Below are positions 12,301 to 21,331 of a stretch of DNA of 64,000 bases, in pieces; the first letter of the stretch is position 1; the number at the start of each line of letters is the position of its first letter. Below the pieces are notes generated by a model that worked only from the letters and a program-made list of their open reading frames with translations, made no database searches and was not told the DNA's origin. The stretch is taken from contig CAJZBQ010000054.1 in the NCBI GenBank assembly GCA_914767885.1, positions 496,001 to 560,000 of the forward strand. Direction: 5' to 3'. The DNA comes from Blepharisma stoltei. Lineage: Eukaryota; Ciliophora; Heterotrichea; Heterotrichida; Blepharismidae. The translations under genes were made by a program, and so were the position numbers.

Positions 12301-12796
12301 TATACTATCCCCTTCAGAAAATAATATTCTAAGGCAGGTAGGGAAAATTAATTGCATTAAATTTTCGCCTTCTGGAGAGTATATTGCTGCTTCAAGCTCT
12401 AATAGCGAATTTCGCTTATGAAGAATAAAGAAGAAAAACTTTGTGAACTTCGGATATAAAGATTTGAAAAGAGTATTGTGCTTTTGCTTTACTTTATCTG
12501 GAAAATATTTAGTATTAGCCTATTCAGAAGGGCCTACAATTCTTTGAGATATTCATAAAAGACAAAAACTTACAGTTATTCAAACAAATGAAGCGGTCAC
12601 ATCAATTTCTCCATGTGGAGACTTATTGATAACTGGAAGTCTTAATGACATAAAAGTATGAAATATTTGGCAAGGAAATATGATAAAAAAGTATAATTAT
12701 CACTCTGAAATCATCAGTTCAATTCAATATATTAATAAAAAGTCAATGCTTGTTGCAGCAGGCACTGATGATACAATTAAATTCTTCAGCATTTAA
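9399..12796 (+). CDS. Pentapeptide-repeat plus WD40 protein, copy A (one MITE-like IES, one retroelement-like insertion)
   Basis: ATG 9399 to TAA 12794-12796; removing 9979-10376 and 11064-11534 leaves 842 codons with no remainder. Residues 1-55 hold a Cys/His-rich, B-box-like segment. Residues about 225-285 carry pentapeptide repeats (GANLSEA, SNFQGSNLKKVDF). From about 295 to the end are many WD40 repeats, nearly all with TGA as the Trp of the WD dipeptide (HLWDID, IRIWDT). Such propellers act as protein-binding platforms; no enzyme domain is visible. It is a tandem paralogue of the gene at 13589-16509, and both share the block KLFSIILQSRE. Confidence 0.85.
9979..10376. mobile_element. MITE-like IES, CCGTGAGCGAAC family (TTA flanks)
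   Basis: TTA at 9976-9978 and 10374-10376. The left end has the C-tract plus CCGTGAGCGAACAAAA and a second direct copy about 70 bp inside; the right end is a hairpin of two facing copies. Excision gives KLFSIILQSRE, identical to the intact block in the paralogue at 13.9 kb, which fixes the boundary. Confidence 0.95.
11064..11534 (+). mobile_element. R1: SINE/LINE-like insertion inside the WD40 gene
   Basis: Flanked by an imperfect target-site duplication, TCTTGCTGTAAAT (11051-11063) and TCTTGCAGTAAAT (11522-11534). The 471-bp body is GC-richer than its surroundings and contains the motif TATCCGG shared with R3, R5 and R6. Removing one unit joins SFSSCC to KYIALGFW in frame. It has none of the CTCCCC ends of the MITE-like IESs. 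Confidence 0.8.
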
Positions 12797-13121
12797 GAAT
12801 TTATTGAATATTTAAAAACATAGTTAATATTATTAAATCAGCAACTTTAACAAATTTCTTTTATTGCTGCTATCATTAAAAAGAAATTGTGATAAATTAG
12901 ATTTAATTATGGAATGCATTATTCATGAAGTAAATTAAAATCAAAAACGTTTCATCTTAAAATTCTAAAAAAAGTCCTTTTGGGATTTTTAGTATAAACT
13001 TGTATCTAAAAAAATTAATCGAGCAATTAGTACTAGAGTTTGAGGCTCTATTAGTTAGAGCATTCTTCTATGGCTTTTGAGATATTAACATTAAAAATGT
13101 AAATTTATAAAGAATTGGCAT
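12797..13121. other. Intergenic spacer, nothing recognised
   Basis: AT-rich DNA between the two tandem pentapeptide-WD40 genes. No open frame with coding character, tRNA or IES end is visible. Confidence 0.5.
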
Positions 13122-13583
13122 CTTACTTACTTAATTACTTAATTTAACTCGACCTCTAGTTGGGCCCCTAGATGCACAATGCCACAAGGGCATATATTTT
13201 TTCTCCGTCTTGCCGCTACTCGCGTACTCGAGTCGGGCCTCGCTGTACGGCTCGCTCCTTCTAATCCCCGTGAAGCCATTTGGGAATCCAGAAGTACCGG
13301 AAACAATAGCGGCTTGGCGCGTTGCCTCGCTCTGTCCGACTTTCCTCCAGCGTCTGTTCGGCCTAAGGGTCCTGCCTTTTATATCAGCAGGGGAAAGAGG
13401 TAAAACACGCTGTATAAGGCTGGCGAGATAAAAAGTCCTCGCCATTTTACACCACTTTGTACAGAAGTCCACGTGTAAAAACCTAACCCTATAATAATAA
13501 AAGCGGGTGAGAAGGAGAGGGAATTCACGGAGTGAATTATCCTATCCGCCGAAGCCATTTTATTATTATATAAGAATTGGCAT
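13122..13583 (-). mobile_element. R2: SINE/LINE-like insertion just upstream of paralogue B
   Basis: Flanked by the duplication AAGAATTGGCAT (left copy ending 13121, right copy 13572-13583), read on the minus strand. Its 5' end is AATAATAAAATGGC, repeated in inverse soon after and followed by TAGGGTTAGG, as in R7; the 3' end is a short TAAG repeat next to 13122-13140. It ends six bases before the start codon of the gene at 13589. Confidence 0.8.
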
Positions 13584-13588
13584 CAATA

Positions 13589-16509
13589 ATGAATTACCAA
13601 TATAATGATTATAGATCTCACAGAAAACAAATTCTTGATATTTCATTAGAGCACAAAAATTCACTCATTTTATCATCAAGTCCTCAGTGAAGCTTTTTCT
13701 CTTTAATCTCTGCTTGTTCTAATCTTACTAAAAGTGCAATCAACTCTAAAATTGCAAGTACTCTTGCTGCTCACATCCTTCAAATATATGACTATTCCAC
13801 TCTAAATAGAAGTTATATGAATAAAATTAATTTTGCAGACTATAAAGAAATCTTAAGGGCTTGCAAGGTTTTAATAACCGAAGAGCATCAAATTAAACTA
13901 TTTAGCATTATTTTGCAATCTAGAGAACATAAAAATCTAAAATTTGCTGCTAGCAACGCAATGACTGTCTTGAATTACTCCAAATATGAATTTATCAATA
14001 AAGATCTAAATCCCTTCCCCCTTCACAGGCAGCAAAAATATTAAAAAAACCTCTTGATTTTGGCTAACCAAAATGCAGAAACCTTGCTCTCAAAATAGTA
14101 TTCAAAATAAAACTGTAAAAAACCAGTTTTTTAATTAAAAAAGCTTGGATCATAAAAGAAATAATAGCATTTTAGAGCAATTTGAAATGTCTTTGAGTAG
14201 TATGCCAAGATCTTCAATGCACTGTTTTTCAATCGCCATAGAGAAATATATATAAATTTTATAAAATACAAATTTAACACTTGAATTTTTTTGTTCTAAG
14301 GAAGGAAGGGGGAGGAGTAAGCAGCATTGAAATTGAAGGCGCAGACCTCTCTGAAGCACTCATAATTAACTCAAACTTTCAGGGAAGCAATTTGAGAAAA
14401 GTAGACTTTTCCTATGCTAATATTTATTGTTCTAGTTTCCGCAATTGCGATTTAACTGATGCTTGGTTCGGTCAGCATCCTCCAATTATAAATGAATCTC
14501 TTGATTATAAAGCAAGATTTTCATGGAATGGGGATTATTTAGCTTATAGTTTTAACAATGCTGTTCTTTTGCATGATATTAAGCATGGCATAACATATAA
14601 AGAGCTCAAGCACAATGCAGAAATAACAGAAATTGCCTTTTCTAAAGATGGACTTTTGCTTGCAATAAGCGATAAAAATAGCATTCTGCATCTTTGAGAT
14701 TCTGAACTTAATAAAAAAATTGGGGAATTTGATGAGCAAAAAAGAACAATAACTTCAATTGCGTTTTCTCCCGATAGCAATTTTATTGCTGTTGGAAGTC
14801 GAGAACATAGCACTGAGTTGCCTATGGTTGATCTTAAGATTTTAAATTTGCGTACCAACTATTAAATTGATTTACCAACTTAACTGCCAAGCTAATTCAC
14901 AGCTTGATAAATTCAAAATTATTTTGCACTTCCTGCCCGTAGAGTTAATTATATACTTTCTGCAGCAAAACTAATCGCAAGAATTGGAGATAAAAGTTAT
15001 CCTTAGTGGAGTAATTACTGTCTTGGACTGTATTTCTTAGTAATATGAAATATTAAAGCAAGTCAAATTAAGAGCCTTATAACTCTTGATGTACCTGTAA
15101 ACTCTGTTACATATTCTCCTTGCGGTATATATATTGCTATTGGAGTATTTGACTTTTATCAGTTAATCGTGTACGCTGAAAGTCCGCTTATAAATAAATT
15201 CAAATTTGATCTCCCTGAAATTCCATATAATGCCTCTTTTTCTCCATGTTCGAAATATTTTATAAATGATTGTGATGATTCCACTATTAATGTGTGAGAT
15301 ATGGAAAACGGTCAATTTATTAAGACAATCAATTGATATTTTGATTGTTGGACCTTATTTAAGCTTTCTTTTCATTATTTAGCATTCTCATTAAACCCTG
15401 TACCTCCAATTAAACATTTTACAAAAAATGGGCATTTAGAAGCAAAGTGGCTAAGTGAATCCTTACTAAATTCATTAGAATTTTCATTTTCTCCTAATGA
15501 AAAATACTCAGCTATCAAGCTAAAAGATAAATCAATAGAAATTTGAGACACTAAATCTCTAGAAAGCCATATTTCAGAATATAAAGCTATTACTTCTATA
15601 TCTGTTTCATATGATGGAAAATATATAGCTCTTACCAACAACTCAAAATCAATAAAAATACAAATAATTGAAATAAAAGGAAGCCAATTTAAACTGAGAG
15701 GTCATCAGCATATAGTTACGTTTGCCACATTTTCAAAACATGGATATTTTCTTGTGTCTTTATGCAGAAGAAATACTATAATCTTTTGAGATGTTTTTCA
15801 TCAAGATGTTTTAAAGAGATATAGCGTGGGGTTAAATTTACTTACAGCGCTTGATATATCTTTTGATGGAAATTTAATTGGTGTAGGACATCATTCTGGT
15901 GATATAAAGGTTTGAAGTATAATGCCTATGTCTGATGGGACAGAATCCATAATATGCAAAAAAGAAGGACAAAAACCTGAAACTTTAAATAATTTTTCGT
16001 CACTTGAAAATGAATATTCTTTAACCCAATCAGGATGTGTTACCTGTATTAAGTTTTCACCTTGTGGACATTTTATTGCGGCAGCAAGCATCAATAAAAA
16101 AATTATATTATGGGAAATTGATAGTAAAACGTCATTGGAGTTAAATGGCCACCAAGGTAACATAACCTGCATGTGCTTTATTCAATGTAAGAATTATTTG
16201 GTTTCAGCTGATGCAAATGGATTAGCAATGATTTGGGATATTAGCAACACACAAGATAAAATCATGGAAATTCACATTCTTGATCAAATTATCGTATCGC
16301 TTGCTGTTTCTTGTTGTGGGAATTATTTAGCAGCAGGAGGAATTCATGGATCTATAAAATTATACGATTTTCAGCATAAAAAAATGCTAAAAGAAGCCAT
16401 TTCTCATTCTAAGGCTGTTAATTCAATTCAATTTTTCAACAACAAAACGCCAATCCTTGTTACAGCCAGTATGGATGCAACACTTAAATTTTTTAAAATT
16501 AATAAATAA
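13589..16509 (+). CDS. Pentapeptide-repeat plus WD40 protein, copy B (two IESs)
   Basis: I choose ATG 13589. An early TGA is read as Trp (SPQWSFFS) and the frame leads into KLFSIILQSREHKNLKF, almost identical to copy A. IES 14010-14320 splits the pentapeptide block and its removal gives INKDLSSIEIEGADL. A second interruption of about 150-177 bp lies near 14838-15014; after it the WD40 propeller continues to TAA 16507-16509 with TGA as Trp in WD dipeptides. The two outer frames agree, so the second interruption must be a multiple of three. The N-terminus lacks the Cys/His segment of copy A. No enzymatic domain is visible. Confidence 0.8.
14010..14320. mobile_element. Diverged MITE-like IES (TAA flanks)
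   Basis: TAA at 14007-14009 and 14318-14320. Ends are ATCCCTTCCCCCTTC and, inverted, CTCCTCCCCCTTCC, so the C-rich end logic is kept but the barcode differs from the main families. The boundary is fixed by comparison with the intact paralogue at 10.47 kb. Confidence 0.85.
14838..15014. mobile_element. Short AT-rich IES, exact boundary ambiguous
   Basis: In-frame stops at 14863 and 15004 show that DNA between them cannot be coding. Two TNA pairs restore the frame: TAA 14835-14837 with TAA 15012-15014 (177 bp), or TTA 14862-14864 with TTA 15015-15017 (153 bp). The first has GGAG before the right TAA, like other IES right ends, but no matching left end. Confidence 0.5.
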
Positions 16510-16749
16510 TGGCATTCAAAATTATTATTTTTAAATTCGATACCTTTAAAAACACTTCCAGACATTAGGATAACTGAAAATTAAATCTTATCTAGGAGCT
16601 ATACAAGCAATCATTTTGAAGATTTTTCATTTTGTAGATTAGATATGCTCAGCTCTCGGATTATCAGATTTGTCTCAGGAAAAGATAGTTGCAAGGTCTA
16701 TTAATTTAAAAGAGTAGTATTTAAGAAAGAAAATATTGTGATTTCTTTT

Positions 16750-17214
16750 TAAATAAACACTCTTATTACTCAAAGCTCAAGGAAAATATTTAGTGGCTTT
16801 GCCATTCCAAAATTATTAAAAGATGAAATTATAAAATGATGAGTAAGAGCAATACTAAATCCATCAAAAAAATATTCCTGAAAATTTTTCACATTCTTGA
16901 ATTTTATTCATTTTATCTTCAAGATCTCAATTAGGCTGGTTTTCTCTAAGCTTCTTCTCATAAAAATGGGGTAATAATTATATGAAACATTAGCACACTC
17001 ATAAAGTAAAAAGATTTAGAGCTGATAATTGCAAGATCTCAGCAATAGCAGCTTCCAATTTAGCTACTGGAAGCATTAATGGCTCAATAAAAATTATGGT
17101 CCAAGTCTTTTTACTCAATTTCATGGCAATAAATTCAATTCAGTTTCCCAATAATAAAGCACTTATGATTGCTTCTGCTAGCTCTGATGATACGATTAAA
17201 TATTTTCACATTTA
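16750..17214 (+). pseudogene. Decayed third copy of the pentapeptide-WD40 family
   Basis: Fragments match both ends of copy B: near 16910-16960 a piece like its N-terminal LILSSSPQWSFFSL, and at 17060-17214 a piece like its last WD repeat (SIQFPNNKALMIASASSDD...IKYFHI then TAA). The middle is missing and frames are broken, so this is a deleted, non-functional paralogue rather than an IES-interrupted gene. Confidence 0.65.
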
Positions 17215-17548
17215 AATAATTATCTAAATAATAATAATAAATATATTTTATCAATGTAAAATCTTATAGCAATTTAAGCAAAAAATATTTAAGAAATGAG
17301 AATCTGCTGTTGAGCAAGTCTAATGTAAAGATAAAATTTAACAACATTAATTTTAAAATCCTTTTCCACTGTTGAATTATTTAAGAAAAAAAATTAATCA
17401 CCATAAAAATTAGCACACCAAGCCTCAATTAAGAATTACATATGATGCCCATAACCCTAAAAGACTTCTCTTGCAATTCATCTATCTAAATTAATAATCG
17501 TAATTTCTCCTAATATATTTAAAAACGGAATCGCAAACTCAACCAAGT
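17215..17548. other. Intergenic spacer, nothing recognised
   Basis: AT-rich spacer between the pseudogene and the TBC gene. I see no coding frame, RNA gene or IES end. Confidence 0.5.
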
Positions 17549-18571
17549 ATGGAAGCAGCCTCTACTATCGAGTTGACTCGTGTAGGGCTTCTCCCAAATG
17601 TCCAATATTTTCTTCCGCCTGACCCCATTTCTGAAGAAACTAATCCATTACTTTTACCTTTGCATTGTCCACAATGTTCTTGTAACAGGAAAGCCAAAAA
17701 TTTATTGAAGCGAACATACACTTCATTATTCCCTAGAAAAGAAATTTCTGATTCTTGTGTTCGTGCGCAGAAATGATGCCAAACTGCTGGGGTTTCTGAG
17801 AATTCAGAGGCTTTATATATAGAAATTTTGTCAAATTCAATTGAATCAGAGTATTCGGAGCAAATAGAAAGAGATATAGACAGATCATTTCCAGACTTAT
17901 ATTATTTCACACTTGGAGAAGGGAAAATTGCTTTAAAGAGAGTGCTAAGTTCATTTTCAAGATTTTTACCAAATATTGGATATGTGCAAGGAATGAATTA
18001 TTTGGTTGGAACACTACTGTGACACGCCTCAGAAGCTGACACTTTTTGGCTCCTTGTTAATCTAATGCAAAATTATAAGCTATACGAAAATTATATAGAA
18101 AATTTCCCAGGGTTAGAAAAGCATTGCCATATCATTGATTTTTTAATCAGTAACTACCAACCCAAACTATATCAGCATTTCCTTCAATATGGATTAATCA
18201 CACAGATGTACGCAACTGACTGATGCTTTACAATTTTTACTTGCTTACTGCCGATTAATTATAGTTATTTTGTGCTTGGGAAGTTTTTTAAAAGCGGGTG
18301 AATTTATTTTTATAAGCTTGTGTTGGAAATTTTGGATAGATTAGAAGAGCAAATTCTGGGATGTGACAACATTGCCAAAATTTTGGCATCTTTAAAGCCC
18401 TATACTACAGGAAAGAAGCATTCAAAAAAGTTTGTAAAGAATCTTGCAAAAGGTGGTGAAAGATTAAATTGAAAAAAACTTGCAAAGCAGGCTCAGTTAA
18501 GGGAAATTGATGAAAATGTAATTTCATGTTTGGATCGGAATGCAGAAAACTTGCATACAGCTGGCTTATAA
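17549..18571 (+). CDS. TBC-domain Rab GTPase-activating protein
   Basis: ATG 17549 to TAA 18569-18571, 340 aa, with several TGA codons read as Trp. The TBC domain (about 95-290) shows both catalytic fingers: the arginine finger in QIERDIDRSFPD and the glutamine finger in GYVQGMNYL. TBC proteins stimulate GTP hydrolysis by Rab GTPases in vesicle traffic. The N-terminal 60 residues hold a CPQC motif and the C-terminus is basic. No intron or IES interrupts the gene; an IES begins just 13 bp after the stop. The substrate Rab cannot be told from sequence. Confidence 0.88.
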
Positions 18572-18584
18572 TAAATACGACTTA

Positions 18585-18887
18585 CTCCCTCCCCTCAGTG
18601 AGCGAACAAAAAAAATTTGTTCGCTAACGAAAGGGGGTTAATTAAAAATTTATATATAAATTTCATAGTATAATATTTTTTTTTCGAGATTAAAAAATCC
18701 TAACTCGCAAAAATTGGAAAGCAAATATTAATTTAATTTAAAATTATGCTTTAAAATGCAATCTGTTAAAAATTAAACAGAATTAGCTATGTATTTCATT
18801 ATCGCTTATATATCAATTTTTTTTTCAACAAAAAAATTTTGTTCATAGGGATTTTTTCAATGGTTTTGTTTGCTCATAGGGGAGTTA
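18585..18887. mobile_element. MITE-like IES, diverged CCGTGAGCGAAC family (TTA flanks)
   Basis: TTA at 18582-18584 and 18885-18887. Left end CTCCCTCCCCTCAGTGAGCGAAC with an inverted partner about 25 bp away, right end ...CATAGGGGAG. It lies between genes, so excision cannot be tested by frame. Confidence 0.8.
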
Positions 18888-19078
18888 GCAATTTAATTTT
18901 TTTTGCTGTTCAACTTGGCTATTATTATGTCTTTCACTTGATAATTATCTCTATTAATTTTAAATCGAAATATGTTGTAGATCTTTATTTTCGATAGAAT
19001 TACCCTTAGCTTAATATAAAATTCTGGCTTAACGCTATTAAAGTTAAGCTTTGTTTTAACTTTTTATCCCATAAAATA
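18888..19078. other. Intergenic spacer, nothing recognised
   Basis: AT-rich DNA between an IES and the R3 insertion. It includes the left target-site duplication of R3 (19066-19078). Confidence 0.5.
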
Positions 19079-19703
19079 ATATACATAAAATGGCGTATGG
19101 CGACCGACCCACCCTCTCAGTGGTGGTTACCCATGTATATCCGGGCATGGTTTTTGGAGCCAGGAATTAGCCCAACAACGTCTGGGACCTCGAAGCGAGA
19201 GGCCTAAGCGCGAGAGCCGCTGTTTTTGCGACCAGACCCATGGGCAGTTATTCGTGACTTCTTTTTGCCAGCAGCGCTCAGCCCAGTGAGTGCCCGAAAT
19301 GAGGCAGGGTGAATTACCTGCCTAAGCTGCTTTAGTGGCTCGCCCCGAATGGCGAAAGCTGTTGAGTTCTTTCTCGGGATGACCGGAAAGAGGGGAGGCG
19401 AGTTAGACACCAAAACGGGGGTCTCTCCAGTTGAAAAGGTGCCCTTCAATGGGCAGATCTGGCGGACGACGAAGCGGAGTTGGCGTAGACTTAGGCGACG
19501 ATCCAAGTTGGAAATGGAGGTGGTCAGCAAAGCCGGTATGAGACGGCCCTTGACAATACCTCTACCGAGAAACCGGGGGTTTCGGCCCGGGCTTGGTGAA
19601 CGCTCTGCCACCACACGGGAAACCGTGGCATGCGACCTCGGACGTAGTAGGGGACCTTAAATACCCAGCGTAATCTTAATCTTAATCTTAATCCCATAAA
19701 ATA
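19079..19703 (+). mobile_element. R3: LINE/SINE-like insertion with (CTTAAT)n tail
   Basis: Flanked by ATCCCATAAAATA (19066-19078 and 19691-19703). The 5' part is ATACATAAAATGGCG and the 3' end is a run of CTTAAT units. It is almost identical along its length to R6 at 37.2-37.9 kb. Overlapping open frames exist on both strands but small indels between R3 and R6 break them, so I treat it as non-coding. It lies 65 bp upstream of the eL21 start. Confidence 0.85.
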
Positions 19704-19767
19704 TCTGGGAAACTAAATTTCCTTTAAAATACCTAATTGCAAATTTTGCCATTGACTAGATAATAAA

Positions 19768-20471
19768 ATGCCTCACCATAAGGGATACAGAGCTAAGACA
19801 AGAGATTTATTCTCAAAGCCTTTCAGAAGACATGGCCCAGTCCCTCTATCTAGAACTATGGTGACTTTCCAAAGAGGCGACTTCGTTGATATCAAAGTTG
19901 ATGGTTCAGTTCACAAAGGCATGCCATATAAGTTCTATCATGGCAAGACAGGCAAAGTTTTCAATGTTAGCGTCCATGGAATCGGTGTAATCGTTAACAA
20001 ACAAGTAAGAAACCGAATTATCAAGAAAAGAATCAATGTAAGACCAGAACACTTGACAAAGAGCAGATTTATTCATTCATCATTGATTAAGTTATTATAG
20101 AGCAGCTCCTGCAAACTTAAAAAAGCTTTTTACGTCACTTGTGTCATACCATCCCCTTGCTCGCCAGTAAAATCTGGCCCAGATATGCACGCCGAACGCT
20201 GCTACCCCTTCCATAAGGTCCTCTGAATCTCGTCTGACTGTAGGTGATGAGAGGTAGGTTGGTTTGTCACGCCATTTCTAAGTATATGACAAAGAGCAGA
20301 TGCAGAGAAGAGTTTTTAGCAAGGGTTATTGATAATGAAAAAGCGAGAAGCGAAGGGAAATTAAATGATTTGAAGAGAGAGCCAGTAGCACCAGCTGAAG
20401 GACACTTTGTTGTTACCAAAGGGACAGAGGTGATTGACCAACATCCTCCAGTTTATAAGTTCATTATCTAA
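19768..20471 (+). CDS. RPL21: Large-subunit ribosomal protein eL21 (split by insertion R4)
   Basis: ATG 19768 to TAA 20469-20471; after removal of R4 (20069-20301) the product is 156 aa, the usual length for eL21. The N-terminal part (MPHHKGYRAKTR, RRHGPVPLS, DIKVDGSVHKGMP) and the C-terminal part (SRCREEFLARV, GHFVVTKGTE, YKFII) are unmistakable. The insertion splits them at LTKSR/CREEF and would cause a stop at 20098-20100. Because the protein is part of every cytosolic ribosome, the gene cannot work unless the insertion is removed or another copy exists. Confidence 0.93.
20069..20301 (-). mobile_element. R4: SINE-like insertion inside eL21 coding sequence
   Basis: Perfect 15-bp duplication TGACAAAGAGCAGAT at 20054-20068 and 20287-20301. 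Read on the minus strand the element starts AAATGGCGTGAC and contains CCTTATGGAA...GCGTTCGG, shared with R10. It is antisense to its host gene. Removing one unit (233 bp) gives TKSRCREEF exactly. Confidence 0.9.
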
Positions 20472-20554
20472 CTTATCACTTCAGATTATTAAGCCTTAAT
20501 TATTGATAAGTAATATAAGGATAGAAAAAGGTTTATTGTGATATTTAGCTTGAA

Positions 20555-20698
20555 TTATCGGGCTTTAAGCTTCACTAATCTCCTTTGTCTTTTTTTTGCT
20601 AATATGTGATATCCGCAATGCTTGCATCTAATTTTTTCTGTTGGTGTGAACTCTGTCTCTCTTCCACACTGCACACAAATAAACTTAGGGTTATCCAT
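20555..20698 (-). CDS. RPB12: RNA polymerase subunit RPB12 / RPABC4 (47 aa)
   Basis: ATG 20698 to TAA 20555-20557 on the minus strand, 47 aa and too short for many gene finders. The zinc ribbon CVQC...CKHC and the conserved tail IRCKHCGYHILAKKR followed by RLVKLKAR match the small zinc-binding subunit shared by RNA polymerases I, II and III. No intron is needed. It converges on eL21 with about 83 bp between stops. Confidence 0.9.
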   Translation of the reverse strand: MDNPKFICVQCGRETEFTPTEKIRCKHCGYHILAKKRQRRLVKLKAR

Positions 20699-21331
20699 TT
20701 TATTTATATAATTGGCCTTATTTTTATGGTAAGACTGCCGATATAAATTTATTTTTTTTGATTATATATATTGATTTAAAGAAACTAAAAGAAATCTAAC
20801 TTTATTGTTGATTGTATAGCACGAGCATGCTATTAGCTCACTACGCATTGATTTTGCTAACAAATATTGGTAAAACCAGCTTCAAGAATGGCAAATCTGT
20901 TATACTGGGTGGATTTGCCACTCCTGGAATTGGTATTACCAATATTTATTGGCAAAACCAATCTCCCGACTCTCCCGATATTTTTCGGGAGCACAGCGAG
21001 CCAACAGTTTATAAAATTTTATAAATTTTTAAAAATATATTCTTTATGAAACTATTAAGAATATAAATTGTTAGAAGATTATTTACACTAGAGCAAATTA
21101 ATTTGAGATCTTGCTGGTATTAGTAATTTCAAAGTATTTATAGACCTTATTTTTTATTTGACTATAAAATCAAAACACTTATAAGCTAAATTCTGCATAT
21201 TCTTTATTTAAAAAATTATAAAACTTAGGCAATTCTTAAATAGTAAACTTATCATTTATAAAAGAATTAAAAATGATTTCTTGGAATTCAGCTTAAAATT
21301 TAAATAAATAAAGGAACCAAAATATTAAAAA
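20699..21331. other. Intergenic region with an inverted repeat, no gene supported
   Basis: A 633-bp AT-rich gap between the RPB12 start and the pseudophosphatase start. Overlapping plus-strand frames at 20812-21049 lie over an inverted repeat and have no recognisable product. Confidence 0.5.
20863..20946. repeat. 35-bp imperfect inverted repeat (stem-loop)
   Basis: Arms 20863-20897 and 20912-20946 are inverse complements at most positions (AATATTGGTAA...GGCAAATC against its inverse), separated by a 14-base loop. A CTCCCGA...TCGGGAG hairpin follows at about 20970-20992. This could be a small foldback element or a remnant of one; it has no CTCCCC/TNA ends. Confidence 0.6.

Noticed and set aside
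13131-13472. Minus- and plus-strand frames inside R2
   Set aside because: They lie entirely in a retroelement-like insertion bounded by a target-site duplication and have no recognisable product.
19204-19660. Overlapping open frames of 100-136 codons on both strands of R3 (and similar ones at 37478-37829 in R6)
   Set aside because: The two nearly identical copies differ by 1-bp indels that change the frames, no domain is recognisable, and the GC-rich composition alone makes long frames likely.
20812-21049. Two overlapping plus-strand frames near 20.9 kb
   Set aside because: They are produced by an inverted repeat and hairpin sequence and show no coding character.
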